In this document: piece after piece, positions 34,383 through 47,700 of the stretch
How positions within the stretch are numbered: position 1 is the first letter of the stretch
Layout of the letters: every line of letters starts with the position of its first letter
NCBI GenBank assembly: GCA_029721515.1
Contig: CM056556.1
Coordinates: forward strand, 13,784,098 to 13,848,097
Length of the DNA: 64,000 nt
Origin: Synanceia verrucosa
Lineage: Eukaryota; Chordata; Actinopteri; Perciformes; Synanceiidae
Direction: 5' to 3'
The notes under the pieces: generated by a model
Told to the model about the DNA's origin: nothing
What the model saw: the letters and a program-made list of their open reading frames with translations, nothing else
Databases searched by the model: none
Translations under genes and position numbers: made by a program

Positions 34383-37300
34383 ATGGCCACCAATCCACCC
34401 AAGTTGAAGACTTTGATTTCTGCCAATGAAAGGTGACTATGATTGAAATATGCTGTCAGTTAGAGGGACGAGGAAAGATACTCACATCATCTCTTCTTTT
34501 GTAATTCTTTGCAGGCTGCAAAACTTGAAAAATACTTTTGAAACAAAGTATGGAGAATCTCCTCTCTTCTATGCATGCGCACCTGGAAGAGTCAATCTGA
34601 TAGGTAATTTAAATTCATATAGCAGGATTTAGTTCACTATACTGAATTCTAACATATTGGGCTGATGTTGTTCTTACTGTAATGGACATACAAGAATAAA
34701 GCTGACATATTTTTGCTCGGTGCTCATAAATGTTTATATTAAAAGTTGGATGTATGGCTTCTGCTAATGACAATCCCAAAATGTATCTTATTTAACAGGA
34801 GAGCATATTGATTACTGTGGCTACTCTGTTCTTCCAATGGCCATTGAACCAAATATCCTTGCTGCCGTCTCAGTGAATAATTCAGGGACAATCGCACTGG
34901 CCAACATAAATCCTCTGTACAAGTAAGGCGTTAACACTCATGATTTTTGCTAAATATATGTGCAGTGCATTGTGATTATGTCATCATTTCGGAAAGATAT
35001 GTACAGTATCCATCAAACATTTGTTTGCAGAGATTTCACTGTGTCATGCTCAGAGGACATTGCCATTGACAGAGAGAACCCAAAGTGGCATTATTATTTT
35101 CTCTGTGGAGTGAAAGGTATTCAGGTAAAGATTGATGTATTCTTTATTCATGACAATTTAGTATACATTTGCAGGTTTTTCCATGAAGTAACCTTCTTGC
35201 TGTGTTTGTTTCCATAGGAGAAGTTTGGCATTGCTCATTTAGCAGGGATGTCATGTGTCGTCGATGGAACCATTCCTCCAAGCTCCGGCCTCTCCAGTTC
35301 TAGTGCCTTGGTTTGCTGTGCTGGGCTCTTAACAATGGAGGCAAATCAAAAGTCCCTCTCCAAGGTAAAAATGCTTCACAGTGGGCAGACTTCCTTGCCA
35401 GGCGTCAATACCAGAGAGTATGTGTCATTTGTCATATATTCTTTTATTAATTCTCATCTCTTGTATAATTTTTCCATTTTCTTTTTCTTAAACAAAAATG
35501 AAAAGGAGGTCCTTCACAGCTGCTTCAGAAAAATACCCCAACATAAATAAAACCAAAGTTAGAAATATTTTTATCCTCCTGTCCCCTCTTCCCCCAACTG
35601 CCTAACCCCTCCTTATGCTCTGCAGTTTGTGCATCTACTGGGGAGGAAGTGAAAATATCATACAACAAGTAACATGAGGAAAAGAGAAAAAACAAACCTT
35701 CACATTACAACATATGTAGGGTTGAACCAGGTTGAACATTCTGCAATTTTCACACAAAATCACCTCTAAACAGTGTAACATATTCAATCAAATTTTTCCA
35801 TAGTCTGTAAAATTTGTCTAAATCCATGCTGGTTATACAGATCAGTTTGTCCATCATGAAAATAGTATGTATTACGTCAGCCCAGTCCTCACTTTTAGGT
35901 ACTACTGTCTTTAGCCATTTCTTGGTTATAGCCTTTTTACTGCCCACCAACATTATCTTGATAAGTATTTAGCTCCATCACATTTAAGTGCCAAGTCTGT
36001 TTGCCCCAGAAATAATGTCTTAAATCTAAGTGGAAGATTCACCCTCAATACCTTCTCCATACATTTCTTTACTTCCTCCCAACATAAGGCAATACAGCGA
36101 CAATCCCAGAAAACATGGAAATGATTGGCTTTAACTGCACCACATGATCTCTTAACATCTAGTGTCCTGATAGTTCTGCTGTGACAGAGTTATAAAAAAA
36201 TCTTGTCACATTTTGCATCCAAATTCTCTTCAAGAAGTTGAGCAGGTTGTCTTCCACTGTTGCTCACAGATCTCCTCCCACTCCTTTACAGAAACCATGG
36301 TATCAGCCTCCTGCTCCCACTTCTCTTTTATGTGCAGTGCATTATTTCCCTTCAAGTCTTCCACTCCCTTATACAATTTTGAGATCAATTTCCCACCTAA
36401 ATCAGATTTGTATGCTAAGGTAAATAATTTAATGATTCCTGTCTCCAGAACCTCTAGATTCTCCTTTTTTATTGTTTGCCCTATGTAATGTCTCAGTTGT
36501 AGATATCTGTATAGGTCTTGATTGACTAAGCTGTATTGATCTCCTTTTTCTTCATGATTTCCCAAAATATTATGTTTCTTCTTTCCCAGTTTTTAAACCT
36601 CGTCTGTTCTGTTTGCTATAAAATCTGAGCTGTATGCAATCCATCATAGTACCCTCCTAAGCGCAGTTAATCTGTGTTTTGTAATTTCAAACCAAATCCA
36701 AAGAGACACACCTAACCTTGGATTCATTCCCTCCTTTGCTTTTTTTAGGCCTTCAACTCCTATTATAGACTGCAGTGGAACTCCATCTGTCGTTCCAATT
36801 TCACTTTCCTTCCATCTCGCTTAGTCATTTGTCCCATATTCTGTATAGTCTTTTTCTCATTGTACTCTGTAATCCTCCAGGTGGCACTGGCTGAGATATG
36901 TGCCAAAAGTGAGCGCTACATTGGAACAGAGGGAGGCGGCATGGACCAGTCCATCTCATTCCTGGCAGAGAGAGGAACTGTGTGTCACCATTAGTCACTC
37001 CATCATTTATAATTGGTTAAACACGTGGTGCAATTTGATCAGGCTCATTTACTCATCCTAAATATTAATTAACACAAAATAAATATTGAGATAAATGCAA
37101 GAAGAAATTATGATTAGTATATTAGTATGAGTAGTGACTTGAATACCAGTTTTAAATTTAATTTTTTTATTGTCCTTCAGGCAAAGCTGATAGAGTTCCA
37201 CCCTCTCCGTGCCACTGATGTCAAGCTCCCAGATGGGGCCGTGTTTGTGATCTCTAACTGCTGCGTGGAGATGAACAAAGCAGCCTCTTCTCACTTCAAC

Positions 37301-40300
37301 ATCCGTGTGGTGGAGTGTCGAATCGCCACAAAGGTGCAGTGATCCTGTGTCAGTAATTTTTTAAAGCTCATGACTGTGTTTCTGTATTTAGATTTGATTC
37401 AATTTATTTGCTGTTGCAAAACACTCAATAACTTCATACTGCATGTACTGTACATCCTATGATGGGAGCCAAAGAGGCTTAGTGAGCTGTAATCTCCAGG
37501 ACCTTGGACTCTTTAAATTCTTTAATTCACAAATGCAATGATAGATCATTGGTGGAGAGAACCGTAATAATGAATCCTACAGAAATGATTAAGGTAGTTT
37601 ATGTAATTTTAGCACCGTTTCATAAAACTTTCTCATAGACTTTCCTTATCATAGTATTGACCTTAGATTCAGAATCATAAACAAGTTTATTTCCAAGTAA
37701 TTTTGCACAAACAAGAAATTTAGCTTTGTGTTCTGGTGCATAAACATAAACATAAAGGGGTTGGACAATGAAACTGAAACACTGGCCACTTTAGGTAGTT
37801 GTTGGTTGTTCGAGGTTTCATGGCTAAATTTGACCAGCCTGGTGGCCAAACTTCATTGAATGTACACTGCACCAGTAAGAGCAGAGTGTGAAGGTTCAAT
37901 TAGCAGAGTAATAGCACAATTTGCTTAAAATATTGCAATGCACACAACATTATGGGTGACATATCAGACTTCAAAAGAGGACAAATTGTTGGTGCACATC
38001 TTGCTGGCGCATCTGTGACCAAGACAGCAAATCTTTGTGTTGTATCAAAAGTCATGGTATCCAGGGTAATGTCAGCATACCACCAAGACGGACAAACCAC
38101 ATCCAACAGGAGTAACTGTGGACGCAAGAGGAAGCTGTCTGAAAAGGAATGTCCAGGTACTAACCCAGGTTGTAGCCGTAAAACATAAAACCACAGCTGC
38201 CCAACTCACTGCAGAATTAAATGTGCACCTCAAAACTGTCCGTTGGGAGCTCCACAGGGTCAATATCCATGGCCGGGCTGCTATAGCCAAACCTTTGGTC
38301 ACTCATGCAAATGCCAAACGTTGGTTTCCAGCAGTGAAGATCTTGGGCTGTGGACAATGTGAAACATGTATTGTTCTCTGACGAGTCCACCTTTACTGTC
38401 TTTCCCACATTCGGCAGAGTTATGGTGTGGAGAAGCCCCAAAGAATCATACCACCCAGACTGTTGCATGCCTAGAGTGAAGCATGGGGGTGGATCGGTGA
38501 TGGTTTGGACTGCAATATCATGACATTCCTTAGGCCCAATACTTGTGCTAGATGGGTACGTCACTGCAGCGAACCATTCTGGAGGAGCATGTGCACCCAG
38601 TGGTTCGAACATTGCATCCTGAAGGCGGTGCCGTGTATCAGGATGATAATGTACCAAAACACACAGCAAGACTGGTGACAGAGCGGTTTGATGAACATGA
38701 AAGTGAAGTTGAACGTCTCCCATGGCCTGCACAGTCCATCCATCCATTATCTACCGCTTATCCTCACATAGGGTCGTGGGGGGGCTGGAGCCTATCCCAG
38801 CTGTCTTAGGGCGGAAGGCAGGGTACACCCTGGACAAGTCGCCACCTCATTGCAGGGCACATAGAGACAGACAACCACTCACACTCACATTCACACCTAC
38901 GGTCAATTTAAATTAGCCAATTAACCTAATCCCCATACATGTTTTTGGATGGTGGGAAGAAGCTGGAGTACCCGGAGAGAACCCACGCAGACACAGGGAG
39001 AACATGCAAACTCCACACAGAAACCTGGTACCTTCTTGCTGCGAGGCAACAGTGCTACCTACTACACCACCGGGCCTGCACAGTCACCAGATCTAAATAT
39101 TATTGAGCCACTTTGGGGTGTTTTGGAGGAGCGAGTCAGGAAACGTTTTCCTCCACCAGCATCATGTAGTGACCTGGCCTCTATTCTGCAAGTTGTTGTG
39201 GTCTAAAACCAGGCATTTCAGTTCCATTGTCCAACCCCTGTATAAAAACAAGCGATGAGAAAAAGAAGATAATGAAGTGACTAAGAATAAATATGAATGC
39301 AAAAATTCTTATGTGATAAAAAACAGAGACAAAAACAATGCAATAAGGTAGATGAACGGAGACAAACACTGTACAGAAGGTGCAATGTTCAGAATGTGCA
39401 ATTCGGATAGTGGAGGGGGGAAATAAATGAGTAACCTGCAGCTGCAGCTCCCTGAACACATTCTTGTAAGTTTTTTTTATTTTTTTTTTAAAGTAGAGAG
39501 AACAATACTTAGTCTCACATTTTAATGTCTTGGTGGGTGTAACTCAGATGCTGGCCCAGGCGCGAGGTCTGGACTCGAGCAGGTTGTCAAAGCTGGTGCA
39601 GGTTCAGACGGAGCTCAAGGCCTCCCTGGAGGAGATGCTGGCTCTGGTGGACGAGGTGTTGCATCCTGAGCCGTACAGCCGGGACGAGATCTGCAAGGCG
39701 CTGGGCGTCACCTCCGAGCAATTCTCCACAGAGCTGCTGAGCGCCAACACTCAGCACGGTGAGCAACTGTATGCAGAAATATCTGTGTTCTCAGAATATG
39801 AACATTCATCTGAAGACTTGTTTTCTGCTTTTCATATCATCATACATTTAATATCTTTTGGGTTTTTGGCCAGTTGGTGAGTATTTTAGGTTCTGATAAC
39901 TTGTGATGGCCACTTGTCTAAACAAATTAGAAACATCAATTTGCTAAATTTAATTAAAATAATTGAACTGTACAATACATTTTAGTATTGACACAAAAAA
40001 TACAAAAAAAACAAAACCAAAATACTAAACAAAAAATAAACAAAATACTAAAACTAAACTAACAAAAAAATAAACAACCTATATTGCCACAGATATACAT
40101 GCACATATTTGAAATTTGTCCTCTGCATTTAACCCACCCCATAAGGGAGCAGTGGGCTGCTATATACAAAGTGCCCGGGGAGCAAGTTGTGAGTCTCACT
40201 CACTAACTGAGCTACAGCTGCCCATGTGTACATCATCACAACCAACCAGATGAATGACCTGACAAACATCTGCCTCTCCTCCTCTTCCTCAGTGACGGAT

Positions 40301-42553
40301 TTCAAGCTGCATCAGCGAGCCAAGCACGTTTACAGCGAAGCCGCCCGAGTGATGCAGTTCAAGAGTGTGTGCGACTCTGAACCTGCCGAATCCGTACAGC
40401 TACTGGGAGATCTGATGAACCAGAGCCATGTGAGCTGCAGAGACCTATATGAGTGCAGCTGCCCTGAACTGGATCAACTGGTGGACATCTGCCTGTGAGT
40501 CCAAATCACTGATGATTTAGACTTGGGTCTGAAGGGGATAAGATGAAATATTAACCAATGCCACATCAGACTTGACCAATAAAGGAAAAAAAGAACAGTC
40601 AACTTTAGACAAATTTGCAAGTTTGTGTTTGAATTTTATTTAGCTGCGTCTGTCTGAGGGTCCTAGTTTTGTGCATGCTGGCTGCCAATTCCATACTGCA
40701 TATTAATACGTACAGAGAATAATAAACTAAGAGAAGATTATACAGGACTTTATTCAAACTGCACACACATTTCACACATTCAGCCTCAGTTGGACTGTGT
40801 TTAGTGCCAATTAGAAAATGTTAGCATGCTGAACTAAAATGGTGATCATGGCAAATACACTGCTCAGTTAGTTGGGATATTGTTATTTACATTAGTGCTT
40901 TTCCTATTTGGTCTGAATTTTAATGAAATAGGTAATAAAGTCAGTAGTGGGTGTTTCCACCATTTGCCACAATGACAGCTTGACAGCGACGTCTCCTGCT
41001 CCTCACCAGCCTCATGATGTTGTTCTGACTCCTCCACTAGTGCTACACCCAGTTCAGCCAGGTCACGTGGGGCTGGGCTACGAGCAACTAGTCGCTGCTT
41101 CAGCTGGTCCCAGACCTGCTCTATGGGGTTCAGGTCAGGGGACATTGCTGGACCATATGAGGCACTCCGACTTCCTGAAGTCGAGCTGTGACATTTCTGG
41201 CACCATGTGGTGGAGCATTATCATCCATGAACAGAAAGTTTGGGGTGTGCTGATGGAGTTGGGGGATGACAATGGGTTCTATGATGTCTCTGAGGTAAGG
41301 ACGTGCAGTGACTGAACCATCTACAATCACCAAATCTGTTTTGTGCTGACTGGTGATGCCTGTCCAGACTGTTGCACCTCCTCCACCAAAGTGAACCCTG
41401 GGGACCGTGTTGACCTCGGCATATCGCTCACCTTGTCTTCTCCAGTGACGCTGACAACCGTCATTTCTGTGCAAGGTGACCTGACACTCATCAGTGAACA
41501 GGACGGTAGACCACTGCTGCATTGTCCAGGTCACATGGTCTTGTGCCCACTGCAAACGGTCACGGTGATGTCTTGGTGTCAGTGGAGTCACCTGCAACGG
41601 TCGTCTGGCATTCAAGCCAAAGCGGTGGAGTCGGTTGTGAATGGTTTGTCTGGAAACCCTACCATCCCTCACTTCTCATAAACAGGCCTGCAGCTGTGTG
41701 GCAGCAGCATAACGGCGTCTGAGTACATACTGTAGGTCCTCAGGTACTGGTCATCATTGCGGTCCATCACTTGTGGGGCTTCACTCCTGGGTCTGTCATG
41801 AACACTGCCAGTAGTTCTGTGTCTTGCTGCCAGTCTGCTGATGACACTATGAGATGCACAAAGTTCATCATCAGCAACATCTGACTGTCTGCTACCAACC
41901 TGAAGGAGCGCTATGACCAGGTGGCGCTGCTCGTCTTTTAAGTGATGTTGTGTGTTCATGGCTGAATGATGAACTGGGAATGACTTACTGACAAAACCAG
42001 CTTTTTATACCCCCAGAATATTGAAATTGATGCCACATTGTCTTTTTGTATTTTTTGGTATTGGCCCCAATATGTAAGGCACTCTGTACACAGTGAGACA
42101 ATTACATGGAAAAGACTAAATGAGGTGTGTCTGTCACCCTAATACAATTGCCTCCATATCCTAAAAATCACTGAAGTCCACCGAGGCCTCATAATATCCC
42201 TAATTTATTGTGAGTAGTGTAATATACCTGCTTGATGTTAGCATTTAGCTCACAGCATCACTGTGCCAAAATACAGCCTCACATGCTTGGAGGGAAATGT
42301 GTATATACTGTGTATATACTGAGCTTTTTTGTTTCTCGTTTACAGGAAGTCAGGGGCAGTGGGTTCCCGTCTGACCGGAGCAGGATGGGGAGGCAGTGCT
42401 GTCTCCATGGTTCCCGATGAGAAGGTGGAGTCCTTCTTACAGTCAGTGAGCAAGGCCTACTACCGTCTCAATCCACGTAGAGCAGCGATGGAAAAACAGA
42501 GCTTGTTTGTGTCAAAGCCGGGCAGGGGAGCTGCAATTTTCCTCGGGGAGTAA
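34383..42553 (+). CDS. galk2: Galactokinase 2 / N-acetylgalactosamine kinase (GHMP family)
   Basis: Phosphorylates N-acetylgalactosamine at C1 (and galactose at high concentration) in the cytosol, feeding amino-sugar salvage. Ten exons: 34383-34432, 34515-34603, 34799-34922, 35031-35124, 35218-35364, 36881-36979, 37181-37333, 39548-39758, 40293-40494, 42346-42553. All are GT-AG with matching phases. Total 1,377 nt, 458 aa, the same length as human GALK2. Motifs: APGRVNLIGEHIDYCGYS (sugar-binding signature), PSSGLSSSSALVCCAG (GHMP ATP loop), GTEGGGMDQSISFLA (catalytic Asp region) and GSRLTGAGWGGSAVSMVP (GHMP motif 3). The start sits in aaaATGG. Introns 5, 7 and 9 carry a LINE and two Tc1 elements. 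It is intact and convergent with atp8b4. Confidence 0.97.
35570..36800 (-). mobile_element. L1-type LINE 3' fragment, in galk2 intron 5
   Basis: A minus-strand frame at 36565-36230 (DQYSLVNQDLYRYLQLRHYI, then VSVKEWEEICEQQW) and another at 35953-35750 (LVGSKKAITKKWLKT, then MDKLICITSMDLDKF) match the region after the reverse-transcriptase domain of L1-like ORF2. Stops and frameshifts separate them. It is a 5'-truncated dead copy, antisense to galk2. Confidence 0.7.
37755..39240 (+). mobile_element. Tc1 transposon with a SINE inside, in galk2 intron 7
   Basis: The ends aaggggttggacaatgaaac and gttccattgtccaacccctg are inverted, flanked by TA at 37753-37754 and 39241-39242. A forward transposase is readable from 37952 (MGDISDFKRGQIVGAHLAGA, SKVMVSRVMSAY) to the C-terminal SPDLNIIEPLWGVLEERVRK near 39086-39145. 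The frame is broken in several places, and 349 bp are contributed by the SINE insertion and its duplicated target. Confidence 0.88.
38737..39072 (-). repeat. SINE inserted in the Tc1 transposase, with 13-bp target duplication
   Basis: In reverse this is the same SINE as 26381-26736: it reads from the tail (catccattatctaccgctta) to the tRNA-like head (ggtagtaggtagcac-like, degenerate). The exact direct repeat ggcctgcacagtc at 38724-38736 and 39073-39085 flanks it. Removing the insert restores continuity of the Tc1 C-terminal block. Confidence 0.9.
40865..42175 (-). mobile_element. Tc1-like transposon, nearly full length, in galk2 intron 9
   Basis: Three minus-strand frames together cover a Tc1-type transposase. 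They are 41959-41669 (HTH region, SRLAARHRTTGSVHDRPRSE), 41672-41130 (VSRQTIHNRLHRFGLNARRP, the catalytic FTDECQVTLH, and MDDNAPPHGARNV) and 41145-40864 (SPDLNPIEQVWDQLKQRL). A stop and frame change separate each pair, so few lesions disable it. It is the same family as 8665-9975 but better kept. Confidence 0.88.
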
Positions 42554-42679
42554 AATGCATCATCTCTGTCTGTTAATACAGCAATCAATTTTTCAATACA
42601 CATGATTCAGGGAAATATGATACTTGTTTACACTTGATTCAGAAGGCATAGCAAGGTAATCCAAAATGTAAACTTTACA

Positions 42680-43000
42680 TTTCTCCATTCATTCACTGCC
42701 ACTTATCCTATTCAGGGTTGTGGGGGGCTGGAGTCGATCCCAGCTGACGTTGGGCACAGGTGGGGTTTCCCCTGGGCAGATCAACAGATCATTGCCAGGC
42801 TGACACAGAGACAGACAAACTACTCACACTCCACATACACACCTACAGTCAACTTAGAGTCTCCAATTAACCCGCTTGTCTTTGGACTGTGGGAGGAAGT
42901 CAGAGAACTGTGAGAAAACCACCACTGCCATCAGGAGACCTGCGACCCTCTTGCTGTGATGCAACAGCGTAAACCCCTGCACTGTGCCATCCAACTTACT
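42680..43000 (-). repeat. Diverged tRNA-like SINE
   Basis: In reverse it matches the family: tail near 42683 (cattcactgccacttatcc), body (ggctggagtcgatcccagct, acacctacagtcaacttaga) and head near 42990. It is more diverged than the 26381 and 38737 copies. It lies 130 bp after the galk2 stop, so it may be part of that gene's 3' UTR. Confidence 0.7.
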
Positions 43001-44720
43001 TTTATCTTTACAGATTATTGTGGAATATAAGGGACAAAAAAATTGGTGACAAGGAGTATGCTTTTAGTGTTTTGAATCACAAAGGTGAAGATAAATGGTT
43101 TTGCACAGCTAAATCACTGCTTCATTGTTCACTTCAAAAAAATAAAATTACTTATCAGGTTTAATTTATGCTGTTGTATAAATTCTATATGTCCTTTTCA
43201 TTTTACACATGCACATAATGTAGTTAGCAACAGCATAAATAAAAGGGGATCTTTCCAGGCTTTACATTTGAAATTGGAGTAGCAATCATTGTAGCAGCAT
43301 CACTCAAACATGTTTCCTCTGGCTGTTTAAAGTTGTTGTGTTGAAGGTGTGAGAGCCACGGGGAAAGTCAGGTTCACGATAATGTGATCACACTTTGTGC
43401 TTTGGATTCTGCAACTTTCACTTCATTAGAGATCAGTGACAGTGGTCTAAGAGACATCACATCATACCTTACCCAGGTTTTCCCTGCCACTCTTTCTGGT
43501 TAAATATGGGTTTTTAAAAATCAGATTGAAGGCATGTATTCCAGTTTATTCCATTTCTTTCAATAACTTAAAAATAAATTGTTAAATATCAAATGAAAAA
43601 GACAATTTGTCTTTAAGACTTAAGAGTAATCATACAAGGCACAGCAGAGGGAAACCATCAATATATTGGCAAAATGTCAGTATAAAAAAATTGTTGTGGA
43701 AATATTCTGTCAGGATGGTCTAATATCCACAGGGTTCTTTAATTACACAAGGAATGAGTAACTTCACTGATTCAGTTGCCCAAAAGAGTTGCTTTTAATA
43801 TCTGTCTGCAGAACAGAGATGAGAATTCAGACACACAGCACAGAACTCTGCGAGTGAATACCCATACTGAATGTAAGGAAAAACAATATTTATGCACTAC
43901 TGATACATACATGCTTACGTGAGTTCCTGCTGACAAGCAATACCGTCATAGTGATAAACGAACATGCTGTATGTTTTACTTTAGACAGAGTCCACAAGTC
44001 TATCAGGCCTGATGGCGAGGAAAAGACACACACTGTTCTCTGTGAAAACTAAAACAAGATAACTTCCAGCGACATCATCATGAGTTCAGACATAACAGCT
44101 TATACAATCAGCTAAATTTCCATCACAATATGTAAATCAATAATTAAATTGTGCCTATCATCAGAGTCAGCAGCTTTACATAATTTAACAATTTACTGAT
44201 GCATTTTGGATGTAGGTTGAAAGGAGGTTTTTACTGAGTAGATGGAAGTCTTGTTAAAAACCTTTTTGTATTTGAACTCTGAGCAACCTTAACTTTCATT
44301 CATTCATGTCATTCATTATGTTTGTGACAGCTAAATGTCAGTTAGAAAAGACAATTAAAATAATATTGAATACATGCACAAGCCACTTAAAACTCAAATT
44401 GGATCAATTAGTTGGTGGACAATTTCTTCAATTTTGGCAACTCGTGCATACTATTGTCCTAAAATAAACCAGCTTATGTCAGACTGAGTTTGCACATTAA
44501 ATTCCTTAAATGATAAAGATTAAAAAGTTGGATTGGCTGGATTGGCCTTTAACGTTAAACAAAATACACACACAAAAGTACACTTGTGTAGTTGGATATG
44601 AGCATGAATTCACCCAAAGGACAAGACACTACCTTGTGTTTGGTCTGTGGGATCCATGCATATGGGCTCCTGTGATGGATACATTATCTGTGTTCAGTCA
44701 GGATGCTCTTGAACCTGTTT
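43001..44720. other. Tail-to-tail spacer between galk2 and atp8b4
   Basis: AT-rich DNA with no exon or transposon I can support. It should hold both 3' UTRs. Possible galk2 polyadenylation hexamers (aataaa) occur at about 43140 and 43234. None was singled out for atp8b4. Confidence 0.4.
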
Positions 44721-47700
44721 TTATTCTGCTGCTGCTCTCCTGGGCTCCTGTGCTTCAGAGACGCAAGCCACTTCATTCTTCCTCTTTAACATATTTTCTA
44801 TCCAGGTGGAGTTGTGTGGTGCTCTTCCAGGGGAGCAAGCAGAAGACGCTGTGCTCATCCTCATGTTTTTACCTGAGGTAATCAGCTCTCCATAGCCCTG
44901 CTGGTGGGAGAAGGCGTACGCAGAGCGGTGGGAGCTTGTCCTGCGTCCTCGCCTCAAGTTCTGCTCCTGAGGGCCCTGCCCCTTCCTGGACTGTTGTAAA
45001 TGACGAACCTGTTAAAATACAGCAGCAGCGGAAGAAGTACTTTGATCCATTACTTAAAAAAAATAATGCCTCAATGTAAAGCAAATATTACATTGTAAGT
45101 AACAGCAAAGAAGTATTATTGGCTTAACAATTGACCGAAATATGTAACATAAGACAAGGAGCTCTAACTTGACACCATTTTTTTGTGGTCACACGTCAAA
45201 AAGGTTCTGAAATGATGGCTTAATCAGTGTGTTGTTTTTAATCATTTTTTTCCAGAAATTGCATTTTATAAGCTGATAATATTGTAGAATCTGAACTGGA
45301 GATTGAAAAGTGGTACTATAGCAGTCAATTAAATGTAGTGGAAGTAAAATATTTGCCTCTGAAATGTAGTGAAAAAGTATAAAGTAGCATAACTGAAGTA
45401 CAACTACCTCAACACCCTTTCTACCATTGAAATACAGCTATGGGAGAAAGTATTAATGAAGTGTTAATCACTTGCGCCAATGCTGTGGATGCATTAAAGT
45501 TTTTGCACCTTATCCATTAGGGTTGGGAAGAGGGCTACTCTCAGGAAGCTGACAGCTACACTGGGCACGACACACACCACAGTGGTGAGCAGAATAACCA
45601 ACCACACACTCTTCTCCGACAGACAGTTGCGAGCCGTGCCTGAGGACACACACACACATTAATTTATACTCAGTTTCCATGCATTCCATTATTTCTTCTC
45701 ATGTCCAACTAAGCAAAACTTACCTATGAATGGGAAATTATTTGTAAATATTCCAAATATGCCATCACTTTGTAATGCAAATAATGTGACAAAGTACACT
45801 ATCAGGCTCCCCCATATGAAGAAGTGATTGACAGCTGTCCAGTTGTGTGTGTCGAGTCCAATCTAGGAGCAGATACATGAATCATAAACATTGTAAAGTT
45901 GTTGTATTTCCCAAACAATAGTCTGTGTATGCTCTTACCTGAACACTTACAACAAAGACAAGGGATGTTGCCATGGTAACAGCAAATGCTTGTTGGTCGG
46001 AAAGGTGGGATCCGTCTTCTTTCGCCATGACAGAGAAGGCTCCATAAGGAATAAAAAAGAGCAGGAACGACGTGCCCATCCCCTGCAGTGCGCACAGGAA
46101 AAACTGCCGTCTGTTGAAGAGAAGGTTTTGTTGGCCGGGTTTGTAAAGACTCGGGTAGCGAAGGCTGTTCTTGTCACTGACATCCTATAGGAAACAGACA
46201 TGAGTGTTTTTGATATTATTACATAATAAAGGTAGGGGTAGGGTCAAGTATTGAGGGCTTGTATGGCAGATAATAAATTCAGTATGATACAATATACTAC
46301 ACTATATTGTACAGTGACATGGGTTAATATGATTAAGGAGTCTCATCACATATGCACTATATTGCCAAAAGCATTCGCTCACCTGCATTGACTCTCATAT
46401 GAACTTAAGTGACATCCCATTCCTAATCCATAGGGTTCAGTATGACATTGATCCACCCTTTGCAGCTATAACAGCTTCAACTCTTCTGGGAAGACTGTCC
46501 ACAAGGTTTAGAAGTGTTTTTAAGGGAATTTTTGACCATTCTTCCAGAAGCATATTTGTGAGGTCACACACTGATGTTTGGACGAGAAGGCCTGGCTCTC
46601 AGTCTCTGCTCTAATTCATCCCAAAGGTGTTCTATCGGGTTGAGGTCAGGACTCTGTGCAGGCCAGTCAAGTTCATCCACACCAGACTCTTTCATCCATG
46701 TCTTTAAGGACCTTGCTTTGTGCACTGGTGCACAGTCATGTTGGAAGAGGAAGAGGCCAGCTCCAAACTGTTCCCACAAAGTTGGGAGCATGGAATTGTC
46801 CATAATGTCTTGGTATGCTGAAGCATTCAGAGTTCCTTTCACTGGAACTAAGGGGCCAAGCCCAGCTCCTGAAAACAACCCCACACCATAATCCGACCTC
46901 CACCAAACTTTACACTTGGCACAATGCAGTCCAACAAGTGTCGTTTTCCTGGCAACCGCCAAACCCAGACTCATCCATCAGATTGCCAGATGGAGAAGCA
47001 CGATTCAGAGAACACATCTCCACTGCTCTAGAGTCCAGTGGCGGCATGCTTTACACCACTGCATCCAACGCTTTGCATTGCACTTGGTGATGTATGGCTT
47101 GGATGCAGCTGCTCGGCCATGGAAACCCATTCTATGAAGCTCTCTGTGCACTGTTCTTGAGCTAATCTGAAGGCCACATGAAGTTTGGAGGTCTGTAGCG
47201 ATTGACTCTGCAGAAAGTTGGTGACCTCTTCGCACTATGTGCCTCAGCATCTGCTGACCCCTCTCCGTCAGTTTACATGGTCTACCACTTCGTGGCTGAG
47301 TTGCTGTCGTTCCCAAACACTTCCACGTTCTTATAATACAGCTCCTGAGAGCGACCAATTCTTTCACAAATGTTTGTAAAAGCAGTCTGCATGCCTAGGT
47401 GCTTGATTTTATACACCTGTGGCCATGGAAGTGATTGGAACACCTGATTCTAATTATTTGGATGGGTGAGCAAATCCTTTTGGCAATATAGTGTAAGTTA
47501 AACATTTACCAATTATGACAAATCAGTGACATATTCACCTGTGTGATTTGACAGTATCTTGAAAAGATAAAAAAAAGGAAAGTGTAAAATGGCTAAAAAT
47601 AAATGGACTTATGTCCAAATTTAGGCACAAAGTGTGTATTTAAAGATGACCTACTATGCCTAATTTGATATTGAGATATACAGTCTTTATTATATCACAT

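Noticed and set aside
36230..36565. Unknown antisense host gene in galk2
   Set aside because: The translation is the C-terminal part of an L1-like ORF2 with broken frames around it.
45939..46184. Apparent frameshift in atp8b4 exon 24
   Set aside because: It came from a one-base miscount of the acceptor. With the exon start at 46184 the length is 246 nt and the frame is continuous.
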